This document shows positions 1 through 5,953 of a DNA stretch of 7,711 nt, piece after piece. The stretch spans positions 1 to 7,711 of the forward strand of contig DAOUPC010000129.1 of the NCBI GenBank assembly GCA_030626365.1, given 5' to 3'. A model generated the notes under the pieces. That model had not been told where the DNA came from. It saw nothing but the letters and a program-made list of their open reading frames with translations, and did no database searches. Made by a program: the position numbers and the translations under genes. Numbering within the stretch: the stretch's first letter is position 1; each line of letters opens with the position of its first letter. The DNA is from Paracoccaceae bacterium (GTDB lineage Bacteria; Pseudomonadota; Alphaproteobacteria; Rhodobacterales; Rhodobacteraceae).

Positions 1-1021
1 GTTAGAAATCAAGGCGACCGGCATCTGCCATACGGATCAGTTCACCTTGTCGGGGGCCGACCCCGAAGGCCTGTTCCCCGCCATCCTTGGCCACGAAGGT
101 GCCGGTGTGGTGCTTGAAATCGGCCCCGGTGTGACCAGCCTGAAACCCGGCGACCATGTTATCCCGCTGTACACGCCCGAATGCCGGGAATGCGAATACT
201 GCCTGAACCCGAAAACCAACCTTTGCCAGTCGATCCGCGAAACCCAGGGGCAGGGCCTGATGCCGGACGGGACATCGCGTTTTACAACGCTCGATGGCGA
301 CCCGATCCTGCATTACATGGGCTGTTCGACATTCGCCAATCACACCGTGATGCCGGAAATCGCGCTGGCCAAAATCCGCCCCGACGCGCCGTTTGACAAG
401 GTGTGTTACATCGGTTGCGGCGTCACCACCGGCATTGGCGCGGTGATCAACACCGCCAAGGTCGAAATCGGCAGCCGGGCCATCGTGTTCGGTCTGGGCG
501 GTATCGGGCTGAACGTCATTCAGGGCCTGCGCCTTGCCGGGGCCGACCAGATCGTCGGCGTTGACATCAACCCCGACAAGGTTGCCATGGCGACCCGGTT
601 CGGCATGACCGATTTCGTCAATCCAAAAGAGGTCGAAGGCGATCTGGTGCCTTACCTTGTCAACCTGACCAAGGGCGGCGCGGATTACACGTTTGACGCC
701 ACCGGCAACGTCAATGTGATGCGCGACGCGCTGGAATCGGCGCACAAGGGCTGGGGCGAATCGATCATTATCGGCGTGGCTTCGGCCGGGGCCGAGATCA
801 GCACAAGACCCTTTCAACTGGTCACCGGGCGCAGTTGGCGTGGCACCGCCTTTGGCGGCGCGCGCGGGCGCACGGATGTGCCCAAGATTGTTGACTGGTA
901 CATGGAAGGCAAGATCGAGATCGACCCGATGATCACCCACACCCTGAGCCTGGACGAGATCAACAAAGGGTTCGACCTTATGCACGCGGGCGAAAGCATC
1001 CGCAGTGTGGTGGTGTACTGA
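1..1021 (+). CDS. adhC: S-(hydroxymethyl)glutathione dehydrogenase / class III alcohol dehydrogenase (5' truncated)
   Basis: This zinc-dependent, NAD-linked cytosolic dehydrogenase oxidises S-hydroxymethylglutathione (formaldehyde plus glutathione) to S-formylglutathione. The gene enters from outside the window. The first full codon is at base 2 and 339 residues are visible, against roughly 370-375 in the family, so about 35 N-terminal residues are missing. Seen in order: the catalytic-zinc cysteine in GICHTD (visible residue 9), the class III SGADPEG segment, GHEGAGVV, the four structural-zinc cysteines in [15 protein letters not shown], the class III arginine in SIRETQG, the second zinc cysteine in [10 protein letters not shown], the Rossmann motif GLGGIG, and the NAD-binding aspartate in GVDINPDK. 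The Arg and Asp markers support the glutathione-dependent class over ordinary alcohol dehydrogenases. The next step is catalysed by the hydrolase at 4623-5453. The stop codon directly abuts the NYN gene start. Confidence 0.95.
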   Translation, partial: LEIKATGICHTDQFTLSGADPEGLFPAILGHEGAGVVLEIGPGVTSLKPGDHVIPLYTPECRECEYCLNPKTNLCQSIRETQGQGLMPDGTSRFTTLDGDPILHYMGCSTFANHTVMPEIALAKIRPDAPFDKVCYIGCGVTTGIGAVINTAKVEIGSRAIVFGLGGIGLNVIQGLRLAGADQIVGVDINPDKVAMATRFGMTDFVNPKEVEGDLVPYLVNLTKGGADYTFDATGNVNVMRDALESAHKGWGESIIIGVASAGAEISTRPFQLVTGRSWRGTAFGGARGRTDVPKIVDWYMEGKIEIDPMITHTLSLDEINKGFDLMHAGESIRSVVVY

Positions 1022-1735
1022 ATGTCCCACGACGCCCCCCTTCTGGCCGTGTTGATCGACGCCGACAACACCTCGCCCAAATACACACAAGCGATCTTTG
1101 ACGAGATTGCCACACTGGGCGAGGCCTCGGTGCGCCGCTGTTATGGCGATTTCTCCAGCCAGCAAATGGCCGGCTGGAACAAGGTTCAGGCCGAATTCGG
1201 TCTGGTGCCGCACCATCAACCGGCCAATACGGTAGGCAAGAACGCCAGCGATATTGCCCTGGTAATCGACGCGATGGACCTGCTGCATTCGGGCCGGTTT
1301 GACGGGTTTGTTCTGGTCTCGTCAGACAGCGATTTCACACGTCTGGCAAGCCGTGTCCGCGAACAGGGTCTGGATGTCTATGGCATGGGTCAGATGAAAA
1401 CACCCGAGGCATTCCGCAAAGCCTGCAAGCGGTTCATCTTTCTTGAGAACCTGGACAGCGGGGCCAACCCGACGGAAACCCAAAACACCAAACCGCCCGC
1501 CAAAAAGTCGCTGCTGCAGGCGCGTGATCTGATCCTCAAGGCGATGGACGCCATCGACCAAGAGGACGACTGGTACGCGCTTGGCCCGCTGGGTCAGTTC
1601 ATCACGGCCGCCAATCCTGATTTTGACACCCGCAGCTATGGCAAACGCAAGCTCTCTGATCTGGTGGCATCGCTGAAGGTGCTGGAAACCCGGCGCGGCG
1701 ACAGCAACCAGATACTTGTGCGGCGAATAGACTAA
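1022..1735 (+). CDS. NYN (PIN-like) domain protein with C-terminal LOTUS/OST-HTH domain
   Basis: This 237-residue protein is a predicted RNA-acting protein. The N-terminal half (about residues 6-143) is a NYN domain, a PIN-like nuclease fold. Its acidic residues are visible: Asp13 and Asp15 in LIDADN, Asp77 in NASDIAL, and Asp102/Asp104 in VSSDSDF. A short polar, proline-containing linker (about 145-163) leads to a C-terminal domain (about 168-235) with the LOTUS/OST-HTH pattern: a DLILKAM helix, WYALGPLGQFI, then YGKRKLSDLV and a final strand ILVRRI. In known families LOTUS domains bind RNA or protein partners, and NYN domains cleave RNA. The combination suggests RNA processing or turnover, but the substrate is unknown. 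ATG 1022 follows the adhC stop with no gap, so translation is probably coupled. The 3' end overlaps the convergent TetR gene by four bases. Confidence 0.88.
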   Translation: MSHDAPLLAVLIDADNTSPKYTQAIFDEIATLGEASVRRCYGDFSSQQMAGWNKVQAEFGLVPHHQPANTVGKNASDIALVIDAMDLLHSGRFDGFVLVSSDSDFTRLASRVREQGLDVYGMGQMKTPEAFRKACKRFIFLENLDSGANPTETQNTKPPAKKSLLQARDLILKAMDAIDQEDDWYALGPLGQFITAANPDFDTRSYGKRKLSDLVASLKVLETRRGDSNQILVRRID

Positions 1736-2382
1736 CGGGGCAAAAGCGCCCCGTCAGTGCCCATATCGCGCCCGTAGCGCGCCATGAACATATCCACCGC
1801 GTATTGCACCACTTCGTCAATTTCCTGCTCGGTGAAGGTATCCTGAATACCAAACACCGCCCGTGTCCACAGCTTGACCTTGCACAGTTCCAGAAACTGT
1901 TCTGCCGCCATATCCACGTTATCAATCGCCAGTTCGTTGTTTTCCGCCGCGACCTGCAAATAGTCGCTTAGCCGCTTAGCCCCCATTTCCGGCCCCGCCG
2001 CGTAAAACGCCCGCCCCAGTTCGGGAAAGCGTTCGCGTTCCGCCACACAGATGCGGAAACATTGCTGTGAAAAACCGGATAACAAAAACCGCACAAGCTG
2101 GGACGCGGCAACATGCAGAACTTTGCGGGGGGGGGTGCCCTCGCCGATCAGTTCCAGCGTCTGATCGGCCATGCGGGTGCATTCGGTGGTGGCAACCTCC
2201 ATGAACAAATGCCGCTTGTCCGGGAAATAGCTGTATAATGTCGCCTTGGACACGCCCGCCGCGCGCGCAATGTCATCGACACTGGCCCCCTCGAACCCGT
2301 CCGCCATGAACACCTGCCGTGCGCCGGCAACGACCTGTTCAAATTTTCGGCCTGTCCGTACAATTGTTGCTGTGTCGCCCAT
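1732..2382 (-). CDS. TetR/AcrR-family transcriptional regulator (AefR-like C-terminal domain)
   Basis: This 216-residue repressor-type regulator has an N-terminal helix-turn-helix (about residues 33-58: ASVDDIARAAGVSKATLYSYF) typical of TetR proteins. Its C-terminal ligand/dimer domain contains FRICVAERERFPELGRAFY (about 109-127), which resembles the TetR_C_7/AefR-like group. The ligand cannot be read from sequence. The start at 2382 is supported by a GGAG ribosome-binding site six bases upstream (minus strand). The gene is divergent from mbfA. An inverted repeat lies inside its own predicted promoter, so autorepression is likely. The target set may include mbfA or genes elsewhere. The coding strand has a C9 run at about residues 84-86 (bases 2127-2135), a potential slippage site. 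The 3' end overlaps the NYN gene. Confidence 0.9.
   Translation of the reverse strand: MGDTATIVRTGRKFEQVVAGARQVFMADGFEGASVDDIARAAGVSKATLYSYFPDKRHLFMEVATTECTRMADQTLELIGEGTPPRKVLHVAASQLVRFLLSGFSQQCFRICVAERERFPELGRAFYAAGPEMGAKRLSDYLQVAAENNELAIDNVDMAAEQFLELCKVKLWTRAVFGIQDTFTEQEIDEVVQYAVDMFMARYGRDMGTDGALLPR
1735..1754. terminator. GC-rich hairpin at the junction of the convergent NYN and tetR genes
   Basis: ACGGGGC at 1735-1741 pairs perfectly with GCCCCGT at 1748-1754 around a six-base loop (AAAAGC). The stem begins at the last base of the NYN stop codon and lies within the final codons of the minus-strand tetR gene. There is no clear T tract on either side. Its position and symmetry suggest a shared, bidirectional 3'-end or termination structure. 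It could be coincidental in GC-rich DNA, but no other terminator candidate exists at this junction. Confidence 0.45.
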
Positions 2383-2411
2383 TGCGTCTCCGCTGATCCT
2401 GTTTGTCGTCG

Positions 2412-2441
2412 AATATAAACTGATCGGTTCAGATCAGACAA
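2412..2441 (-). promoter_or_regulatory. Predicted sigma70-type promoter of the tetR gene
   Basis: On the minus strand, TTGTCT (2441-2436) serves as -35 and TATATT (2417-2412) as -10, separated by 18 bases. The -10 lies 29 bases upstream of the tetR ATG at 2382, leaving room for the GGAG ribosome-binding site. Both hexamers fit the consensus reasonably well. The call comes from matching by eye, not from transcript data. Confidence 0.5.
2420..2437. promoter_or_regulatory. Candidate TetR operator: CTGATC-N6-GATCAG inverted repeat
   Basis: CTGATC (2420-2425) and GATCAG (2432-2437) form a perfect six-base inverted repeat. The middle also contains GTTCAG (2427-2432), a reverse-orientation variant (CTGAAC), giving three CTGAWC-like half-sites within 18 bases. 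The repeat fills the 18-base spacer of the predicted tetR promoter, so a bound repressor would block polymerase. The operator role is inferred from position and symmetry next to a TetR gene. Confidence 0.55.
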
Positions 2442-2458
2442 CCGCCGTATGTTTACGC

Positions 2459-2486
2459 TTGCCCGTCCTTGTGGGCGCGATATATT
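2459..2486 (+). promoter_or_regulatory. Predicted promoter of mbfA
   Basis: TTGCCC (2459-2464) and TATATT (2481-2486) are plausible -35 and -10 hexamers with a 16-base spacer. The -10 overlaps the first two bases of the Irr-type palindrome, as expected for a promoter repressed by occlusion. The -35 is a moderate match (four of six), so the exact assignment is tentative. Confidence 0.4.
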
Positions 2487-2501
2487 TAGAACGATTCTAA
2501 A
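2485..2501. promoter_or_regulatory. Irr-type iron control element (ICE / Irr box)
   Basis: TTTAGAA (2485-2491), a CGA spacer and TTCTAAA (2495-2501) form a perfect palindrome with seven-base arms. This matches the TTTAGAA-N3-TTCTAAA shape of the iron control element bound by Irr, the Fur-family regulator active at low iron in alphaproteobacteria. The site ends 14 bases before the mbfA start codon and overlaps the predicted -10/start region. Binding there should repress mbfA when iron is scarce and release it when iron or haem is plentiful. mbfA is a known Irr target in rhizobia, so site and gene support each other. Confidence 0.85.
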
Positions 2502-2515
2502 AATGGACGGCCACC

Positions 2516-3490
2516 ATGAATTTCTTTCGACAACGCAAACGATTCCGCGACCTGAACGAACAGGAAATCATCGCACTGGCCATTTCCTCGGAAGAGGACG
2601 ACGCCCGCATCTATCGGGGCTATGCCGAAAACCTGCGCGCCGATTTCCCCTCTAGTGCCGGAATGTTCGACGCCATGGCCATCGAAGAGGACCAGCACCG
2701 GGTCATGCTGATCGATCTGCACACATCGCGTTTCGGCCCGACGATCCCGCTGATCCGGCGCGAACATGTGGCCGGATTTTATGCACGCCGCCCCGTTTGG
2801 GTGGTCGAAAACCTTGGGCTGGACCGTATCCGCACCGAGGCCGCAACAATGGAGCGCGACGCCGAACGGTTCTATCTGGCCGCCGCCGCCCGCAGCGCGG
2901 ATGCCGCCACACGCAAGTTGCTGGGCGATCTGGCCGCCGCCGAGGCCGGACACCAAAGCAAGGCCGCCAACCTGTCCGATGAGTTTCTGGATGACGACAC
3001 CCGCGACACCGAAGACGCCATATCCCACCGCCAGTTCATCCTGACATGGGTGCAGCCCGGTCTGGCCGGGCTGATGGACGGGTCGGTATCAACCCTGGCC
3101 CCGATCTTTGCCACCGCCTTTGCCACGCAGGATACCTGGACCACCTTCCTGATCGGCGTCGCCGCGTCGGTCGGGGCCGGCATTTCCATGGGCTTTACCG
3201 AGGCGGCCTCGGATGATGGCGAAATATCGGGGCGTGGTTCTCCGCTCAAACGGGGTCTGGCATCGGGGATCATGACGACGGTTGGCGGGTTGGGCCATGC
3301 GCTGCCTTACCTGATCCCGGATTTCTGGACCGCAACCACCGTGGCCTTTGGCGTGGTGTTCATCGAACTATGGGCGATTGCCTGGATTCAGAACAAATAT
3401 ATGGAAACCCCGTTCTTTCGGGCCGCATTTCAGGTGGTTCTGGGTGGTGCGCTGGTTCTGGCGGCCGGTATTCTGATCGGCTCTGGCTAG
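2516..3490 (+). CDS. mbfA: Membrane-bound ferritin-like iron exporter (erythrin-VIT1 family)
   Basis: This 324-residue, two-part protein belongs to the family that exports ferrous iron across the inner membrane and protects against iron and peroxide stress. The N-terminal cytoplasmic part (about residues 10-160) is a rubrerythrin/ferritin-like four-helix domain with di-iron ligands: Glu26/27 in SSEEDDARIY, Glu58-x-x-His61 in EEDQH, Glu113 or Glu117 on the third helix, and Glu143-x-x-His146 in EAGH. The C-terminal part (about 178-322) is a VIT1/CCC1-like transporter with several hydrophobic segments. These include GLMDGSVSTLAPIF (Asp188), GISMGFTEAASD (Met225, Glu229), and helices at about 273-293 and 303-322. 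The length matches MbfA. ATG 2516 has only a weak ribosome-binding site, but the ferritin-like reading frame starts there naturally. The Irr box just upstream fits derepression at high iron. Confidence 0.93.
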   Translation: MNFFRQRKRFRDLNEQEIIALAISSEEDDARIYRGYAENLRADFPSSAGMFDAMAIEEDQHRVMLIDLHTSRFGPTIPLIRREHVAGFYARRPVWVVENLGLDRIRTEAATMERDAERFYLAAAARSADAATRKLLGDLAAAEAGHQSKAANLSDEFLDDDTRDTEDAISHRQFILTWVQPGLAGLMDGSVSTLAPIFATAFATQDTWTTFLIGVAASVGAGISMGFTEAASDDGEISGRGSPLKRGLASGIMTTVGGLGHALPYLIPDFWTATTVAFGVVFIELWAIAWIQNKYMETPFFRAAFQVVLGGALVLAAGILIGSG

Positions 3491-3571
3491 GGTCAGGCCG
3501 CTCCATACCGGGTTCGTATATTGCCCGCTGCCACGCGCAATCACCCGGCCCGTGGTGTTGTGCCTGACCCT
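3489..3571. repeat. Nested inverted-repeat element between mbfA and the AEC transporter gene
   Basis: Perfect 10-base outer arms, AGGGTCAGGC (3489-3498) and GCCTGACCCT (3562-3571), enclose a second stem, CCGGGT (3508-3513) with ACCCGG (3543-3548), and an innermost TTGC (3521-3524) with GCAA (3537-3540). An alternative pair, CCACG (3531-3535) with CGTGG (3551-3555), competes with the second stem. The outer arm includes the last two bases of the mbfA stop codon. No T tract follows on either strand, so it is not a standard intrinsic terminator. It could be an RNA structure separating the two genes, a leader of the downstream gene, or a small MITE/REP-like repeat. I see no flanking target duplication. 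Confidence 0.6.
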
Positions 3572-3594
3572 GACGCAGAGTAACGATAAGCACG

Positions 3595-4524
3595 ATGATC
3601 GAAATATTTCTGCGCACTCTGCCATTCTTTGCACTGATCGGCCTGGGGTTCTGGGCCGGCTCAACACGGTTTTTCACAAAAGAGGCCACGGCCAGCCTGA
3701 CCAGGTTCGTGTTCTTCTTTGCCCTTTCGGCAATGATCTTTCGGTTTGCGGCCAACCTACCCATCGCAGATGTATTCAACGGGCGGTTGGTTGTCGGTTA
3801 TCTGTGGGGCACAGCCGTTGTCTATGGCATTGCCACGATTGTCGGATTCATCCGCAAACTCGACGTGCCAACCGCGGCAATCGAGGCCCAGTGCGCCGTG
3901 ATCGGCAATGTCGGCTTTCTCGGCTTGCCAATGTTCGTGATCCTGTTCGGAGAGGTGGCGATCGGCCCAATAATGCTGATGCTGGCAACCGATCTGATCG
4001 TATTTTCCAGCCTGATTGTCATCCTGATATCGGTCGGGCGCGATGGGCAGGTCAGCCTGCGGATTTTCAAAACCATCACCCTGGGCCTGTTGCGCAACCC
4101 AATGATCGTATCAATCTCCCTGGGCCTTGGCTGGTCCGCCATGGCCTTGCCAATACCGGCCCCGGTCGACAGCTTCCTGGTCATCCTTGGCGGTGCCGCA
4201 ACCCCCGGTGCCTTGTTCGCCATCGGTGCATCCCTTGCCGGGAAATCCGCCGAACGGGTGGAAATTGCCGCCTGGCTCAGCTTTTGCAAACTATTCCTGC
4301 ATCCGGCCTTTGTTGCACTGGGCCTGCTGGTCCTGTTCCCGATTGACCGCAACCTGGCCATTATCGTCATCTCGGCTGCTGCCCTTCCGGTGGCTGGCAA
4401 TGTGTTCATGCTGGCCCAGCATTACGGCATCGCCCCACAGCGTGCCTCGGCGGCGATCCTGCTCTCGACCATGGCCAGCATCCTGACCCTGCCCCTGATA
4501 ATCGCCCTTCTGACCCCTTCGTGA
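3595..4524 (+). CDS. AEC-family (auxin efflux carrier type) permease
   Basis: This 309-residue inner-membrane protein has about ten hydrophobic segments and almost no soluble part, which is the usual AEC size. Helices are visible at about residues 5-22, 35-52, 65-85, 100-118, 122-146, 168-183, 192-213, 228-249, 253-272 and 284-306. Family motifs are GNVGFLGLPM (104-113), RNPMIVSISLGL (167-178), PGALFAIGASLAG (204-216) and LPVAGNVFMLAQHYG (264-278). Bacterial members move small organic anions such as malate or malonate; the substrate here cannot be read. ATG 3595 is the only start available after the in-frame stop at 3571. It has no good ribosome-binding site, and the nested repeat ends 23 bases upstream. 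It may be read from its own promoter or by readthrough from mbfA. Confidence 0.88.
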   Translation: MIEIFLRTLPFFALIGLGFWAGSTRFFTKEATASLTRFVFFFALSAMIFRFAANLPIADVFNGRLVVGYLWGTAVVYGIATIVGFIRKLDVPTAAIEAQCAVIGNVGFLGLPMFVILFGEVAIGPIMLMLATDLIVFSSLIVILISVGRDGQVSLRIFKTITLGLLRNPMIVSISLGLGWSAMALPIPAPVDSFLVILGGAATPGALFAIGASLAGKSAERVEIAAWLSFCKLFLHPAFVALGLLVLFPIDRNLAIIVISAAALPVAGNVFMLAQHYGIAPQRASAAILLSTMASILTLPLIIALLTPS

Positions 4525-4527
4525 TCT

Positions 4528-4558
4528 TCTTCTTGTCAAAAATACTCCCGCCGGAGGC
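4528..4558 (-). terminator. Short CTCC/GGAG hairpin with T tract on the minus strand; dispersed-repeat type element
   Basis: CTCC (4545-4548) and GGAG (4553-4556) form a small GC-rich hairpin. Reading the minus strand, it is followed by TATTTTTG and a purine-rich GAAGAAGA stretch, the layout of an intrinsic terminator for leftward transcription. I recall near-identical sequences in many Rhodobacteraceae intergenic regions, so it is probably one copy of a family-wide dispersed element. The element sits between two plus-strand genes, so as a terminator it would stop antisense transcripts coming from the fghA side. The stem is only four base pairs. Confidence 0.45.
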
Positions 4559-4622
4559 GCCTGTGCTGGACGCGGGCACCAACGCCGGTTAGCGAAGAAG
4601 CGAACCAATACAAAGGTGCGAC

Positions 4623-5453
4623 ATGAAAACCCTCTCTGAAAACAAATGCTTTGGTGGCGTTCAGGGCGTCTACGCCCACGCCTCGACCTCCTGCAATTGC
4701 GACATGACCTTTGGCCTGTTCCTCCCACAAGAGGCACGAGACGGCCCGGTGCCGGTGCTGTGGTATCTGTCGGGCCTGACCTGCACCCATGAAAATGCAA
4801 TGAACAAGGCAGGCGCACAGGCCTGGGCCGCCGAACAGGGCATCGCCCTGGTTTTTCCCGACACCTCGCCGCGCGGGGATGATGTGGCGGATGATGATGA
4901 CTATGACCTTGGTCAGGGGGCCGGGTTTTATGTGAATGCAACCCAATCCCCCTGGACCGCGCATTTCGCGATGTGGGATTACGTGGCTGACGAACTGCCC
5001 GCGTTGCTGGGGGAACATTTTGCCATCGACCTTTCCCGTCAGGCCATCACCGGCCATTCGATGGGCGGGCACGGGGCGCTGACGCTGGCCATGGGCCTGC
5101 CGGGGCGGTTCCGGTCGGTCTCGGCTTTGGCACCGATCTGCAACCCGACAGAGACCGAGTGGGGGCGCAAGCAACTGGCGGCCTATCTGGGGGCGGACGA
5201 AACCACCTGGGCGCGCCATGATGCCACGCTGATGATGCGTCAATCCGGGTTTGACGGGCCAATGTTGATCGATACGGGCACCGCTGATCAGTTTATCGAC
5301 CTGCTGCGCCCCGAAGCCCTGGCCGGGGCCATTGCCGAACGCCGCCAGCAGGCCATTTTTCGCCTGCAACCGGGCTATGATCACAGCTATTTCTTTATCT
5401 CCAGCTTTATCGAAGAACACGTGACCTTTCACGCCGAAGCGCTCTGGGCATGA
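4623..5453 (+). CDS. fghA: S-formylglutathione hydrolase
   Basis: This 276-residue alpha/beta-hydrolase of the esterase D family cleaves S-formylglutathione to formate and glutathione in the cytosol, completing glutathione-dependent formaldehyde detoxification begun by AdhC. The nucleophile is Ser146 in GHSMGG (144-149). The other likely triad residues are Asp222 in GTADQF and His254 in GYDHSY. Further family marks are the N-terminal [20 protein letters not shown] (45-58) with the oxyanion-side loop, PDTSPRG (79-85) and GAGFYVNAT (99-107). The full family length is present. ATG 4623 has an AAAGG ribosome-binding site about eight bases upstream. Its last four bases overlap the start of the next gene (ATGA), so it is the first gene of a coupled cluster. 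Confidence 0.96.
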   Translation: MKTLSENKCFGGVQGVYAHASTSCNCDMTFGLFLPQEARDGPVPVLWYLSGLTCTHENAMNKAGAQAWAAEQGIALVFPDTSPRGDDVADDDDYDLGQGAGFYVNATQSPWTAHFAMWDYVADELPALLGEHFAIDLSRQAITGHSMGGHGALTLAMGLPGRFRSVSALAPICNPTETEWGRKQLAAYLGADETTWARHDATLMMRQSGFDGPMLIDTGTADQFIDLLRPEALAGAIAERRQQAIFRLQPGYDHSYFFISSFIEEHVTFHAEALWA

Positions 5454-5923
5454 GCGCGCTTTACATTGACGCCGACGCCTGCCCGGTCAAATCCGAGGCC
5501 GAACGGGTGGCCACACGCCACCGGCTGAAGATGTATGTGGTGTCAAACGGCGGATTGCGGCCATCGCCAAACCCTTTGGTGGAAACGGTGGTTGTGGCCG
5601 ACGGGGCGGACGTGGCCGACAAATGGATTGCCGATCGTTGCGGGCCGGGGGATGTGGTGGTGACAGGCGACATACCCCTGGCCGCGAAATGCATCGCCAC
5701 GGGGGCCAGGGTGCTGCGCCACAACGGTGATGTCTTCAGCGAACGCAACATCGGCCAGCAACTGGCGATGCGTGATCTGATGGCCGATATGCGTGCGGCC
5801 AACCCGCTGGGTGCGGGGGGGGGCGGCAAACCCTTTACAAAGGCCGACCGCTCCCGTTTTCTGGACACGCTGGAACGCGAAATAAGGGCCGCCGGAAAAG
5901 CCCGGCCAGCCCAAACGTCTTAA
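5450..5923 (+). CDS. YaiI/YqxD family (DUF188) protein, PIN-like fold
   Basis: This 157-residue protein belongs to the UPF0178/DUF188 family, which is widespread in bacteria and has no settled function. The fold is considered related to PIN/NYN nucleases. Visible family motifs are [10 protein letters not shown] (5-14) with Asp7 and Asp9 as likely metal-binding residues, VSNGGLRP (31-38), GADVADKWI (52-60), [11 protein letters not shown] (71-81) and the C-terminal [16 protein letters not shown] (123-138). Length is typical. The start overlaps the fghA stop (ATGA), there is no clear independent ribosome-binding site, and translation is probably coupled. A G9 run at 5815-5823 encodes the glycine-rich motif and could be prone to slippage. 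Confidence 0.9.
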   Translation: MSALYIDADACPVKSEAERVATRHRLKMYVVSNGGLRPSPNPLVETVVVADGADVADKWIADRCGPGDVVVTGDIPLAAKCIATGARVLRHNGDVFSERNIGQQLAMRDLMADMRAANPLGAGGGGKPFTKADRSRFLDTLEREIRAAGKARPAQTS

Positions 5924-5940
5924 CCAATTTTGCGCGCACA

Positions 5941-5946
5941 AAGGAG
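5941..5946 (+). promoter_or_regulatory. Strong ribosome-binding site fixing the HAD gene start
   Basis: AAGGAG lies seven bases before ATG 5954. The same frame stays open upstream to a TTG at 5930, but that codon has no ribosome-binding site and would put the Shine-Dalgarno sequence inside the coding region. The ATG is therefore the better start. Confidence 0.75.
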
Positions 5947-5953
5947 ATGTAAC

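Noticed and set aside
2..1288. Long minus-strand open frame (428 codons) across adhC and the NYN gene
   Set aside because: It lies antisense to two clearly recognisable genes, has low-complexity His/Gly/Asp-rich composition and no known motif. Such frames arise from G+C-rich codon bias.
2449..2655. Plus-strand frame using ATG 2503, just upstream of mbfA
   Set aside because: It is out of frame with mbfA, runs into the mbfA coding region and has no motif. The ferritin-like sequence begins at ATG 2516.
3552..4346. Plus-strand frame (264 codons) overlapping the AEC gene
   Set aside because: It is arginine/proline/cysteine-rich with no motif and is displaced by the AEC frame, which has about ten membrane helices and family motifs.
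4536..5432. Minus-strand open frame (298 codons) antisense to fghA
   Set aside because: It is antisense to fghA, whose catalytic triad and family motifs are all present. The antisense product shows no domain or ribosome-binding site.
5930..5953. TTG 5930 as start of the HAD gene, adding eight residues
   Set aside because: An AAGGAG ribosome-binding site sits just before ATG 5954, and HAD motif I normally lies within the first ten or so residues, as it does from that ATG.
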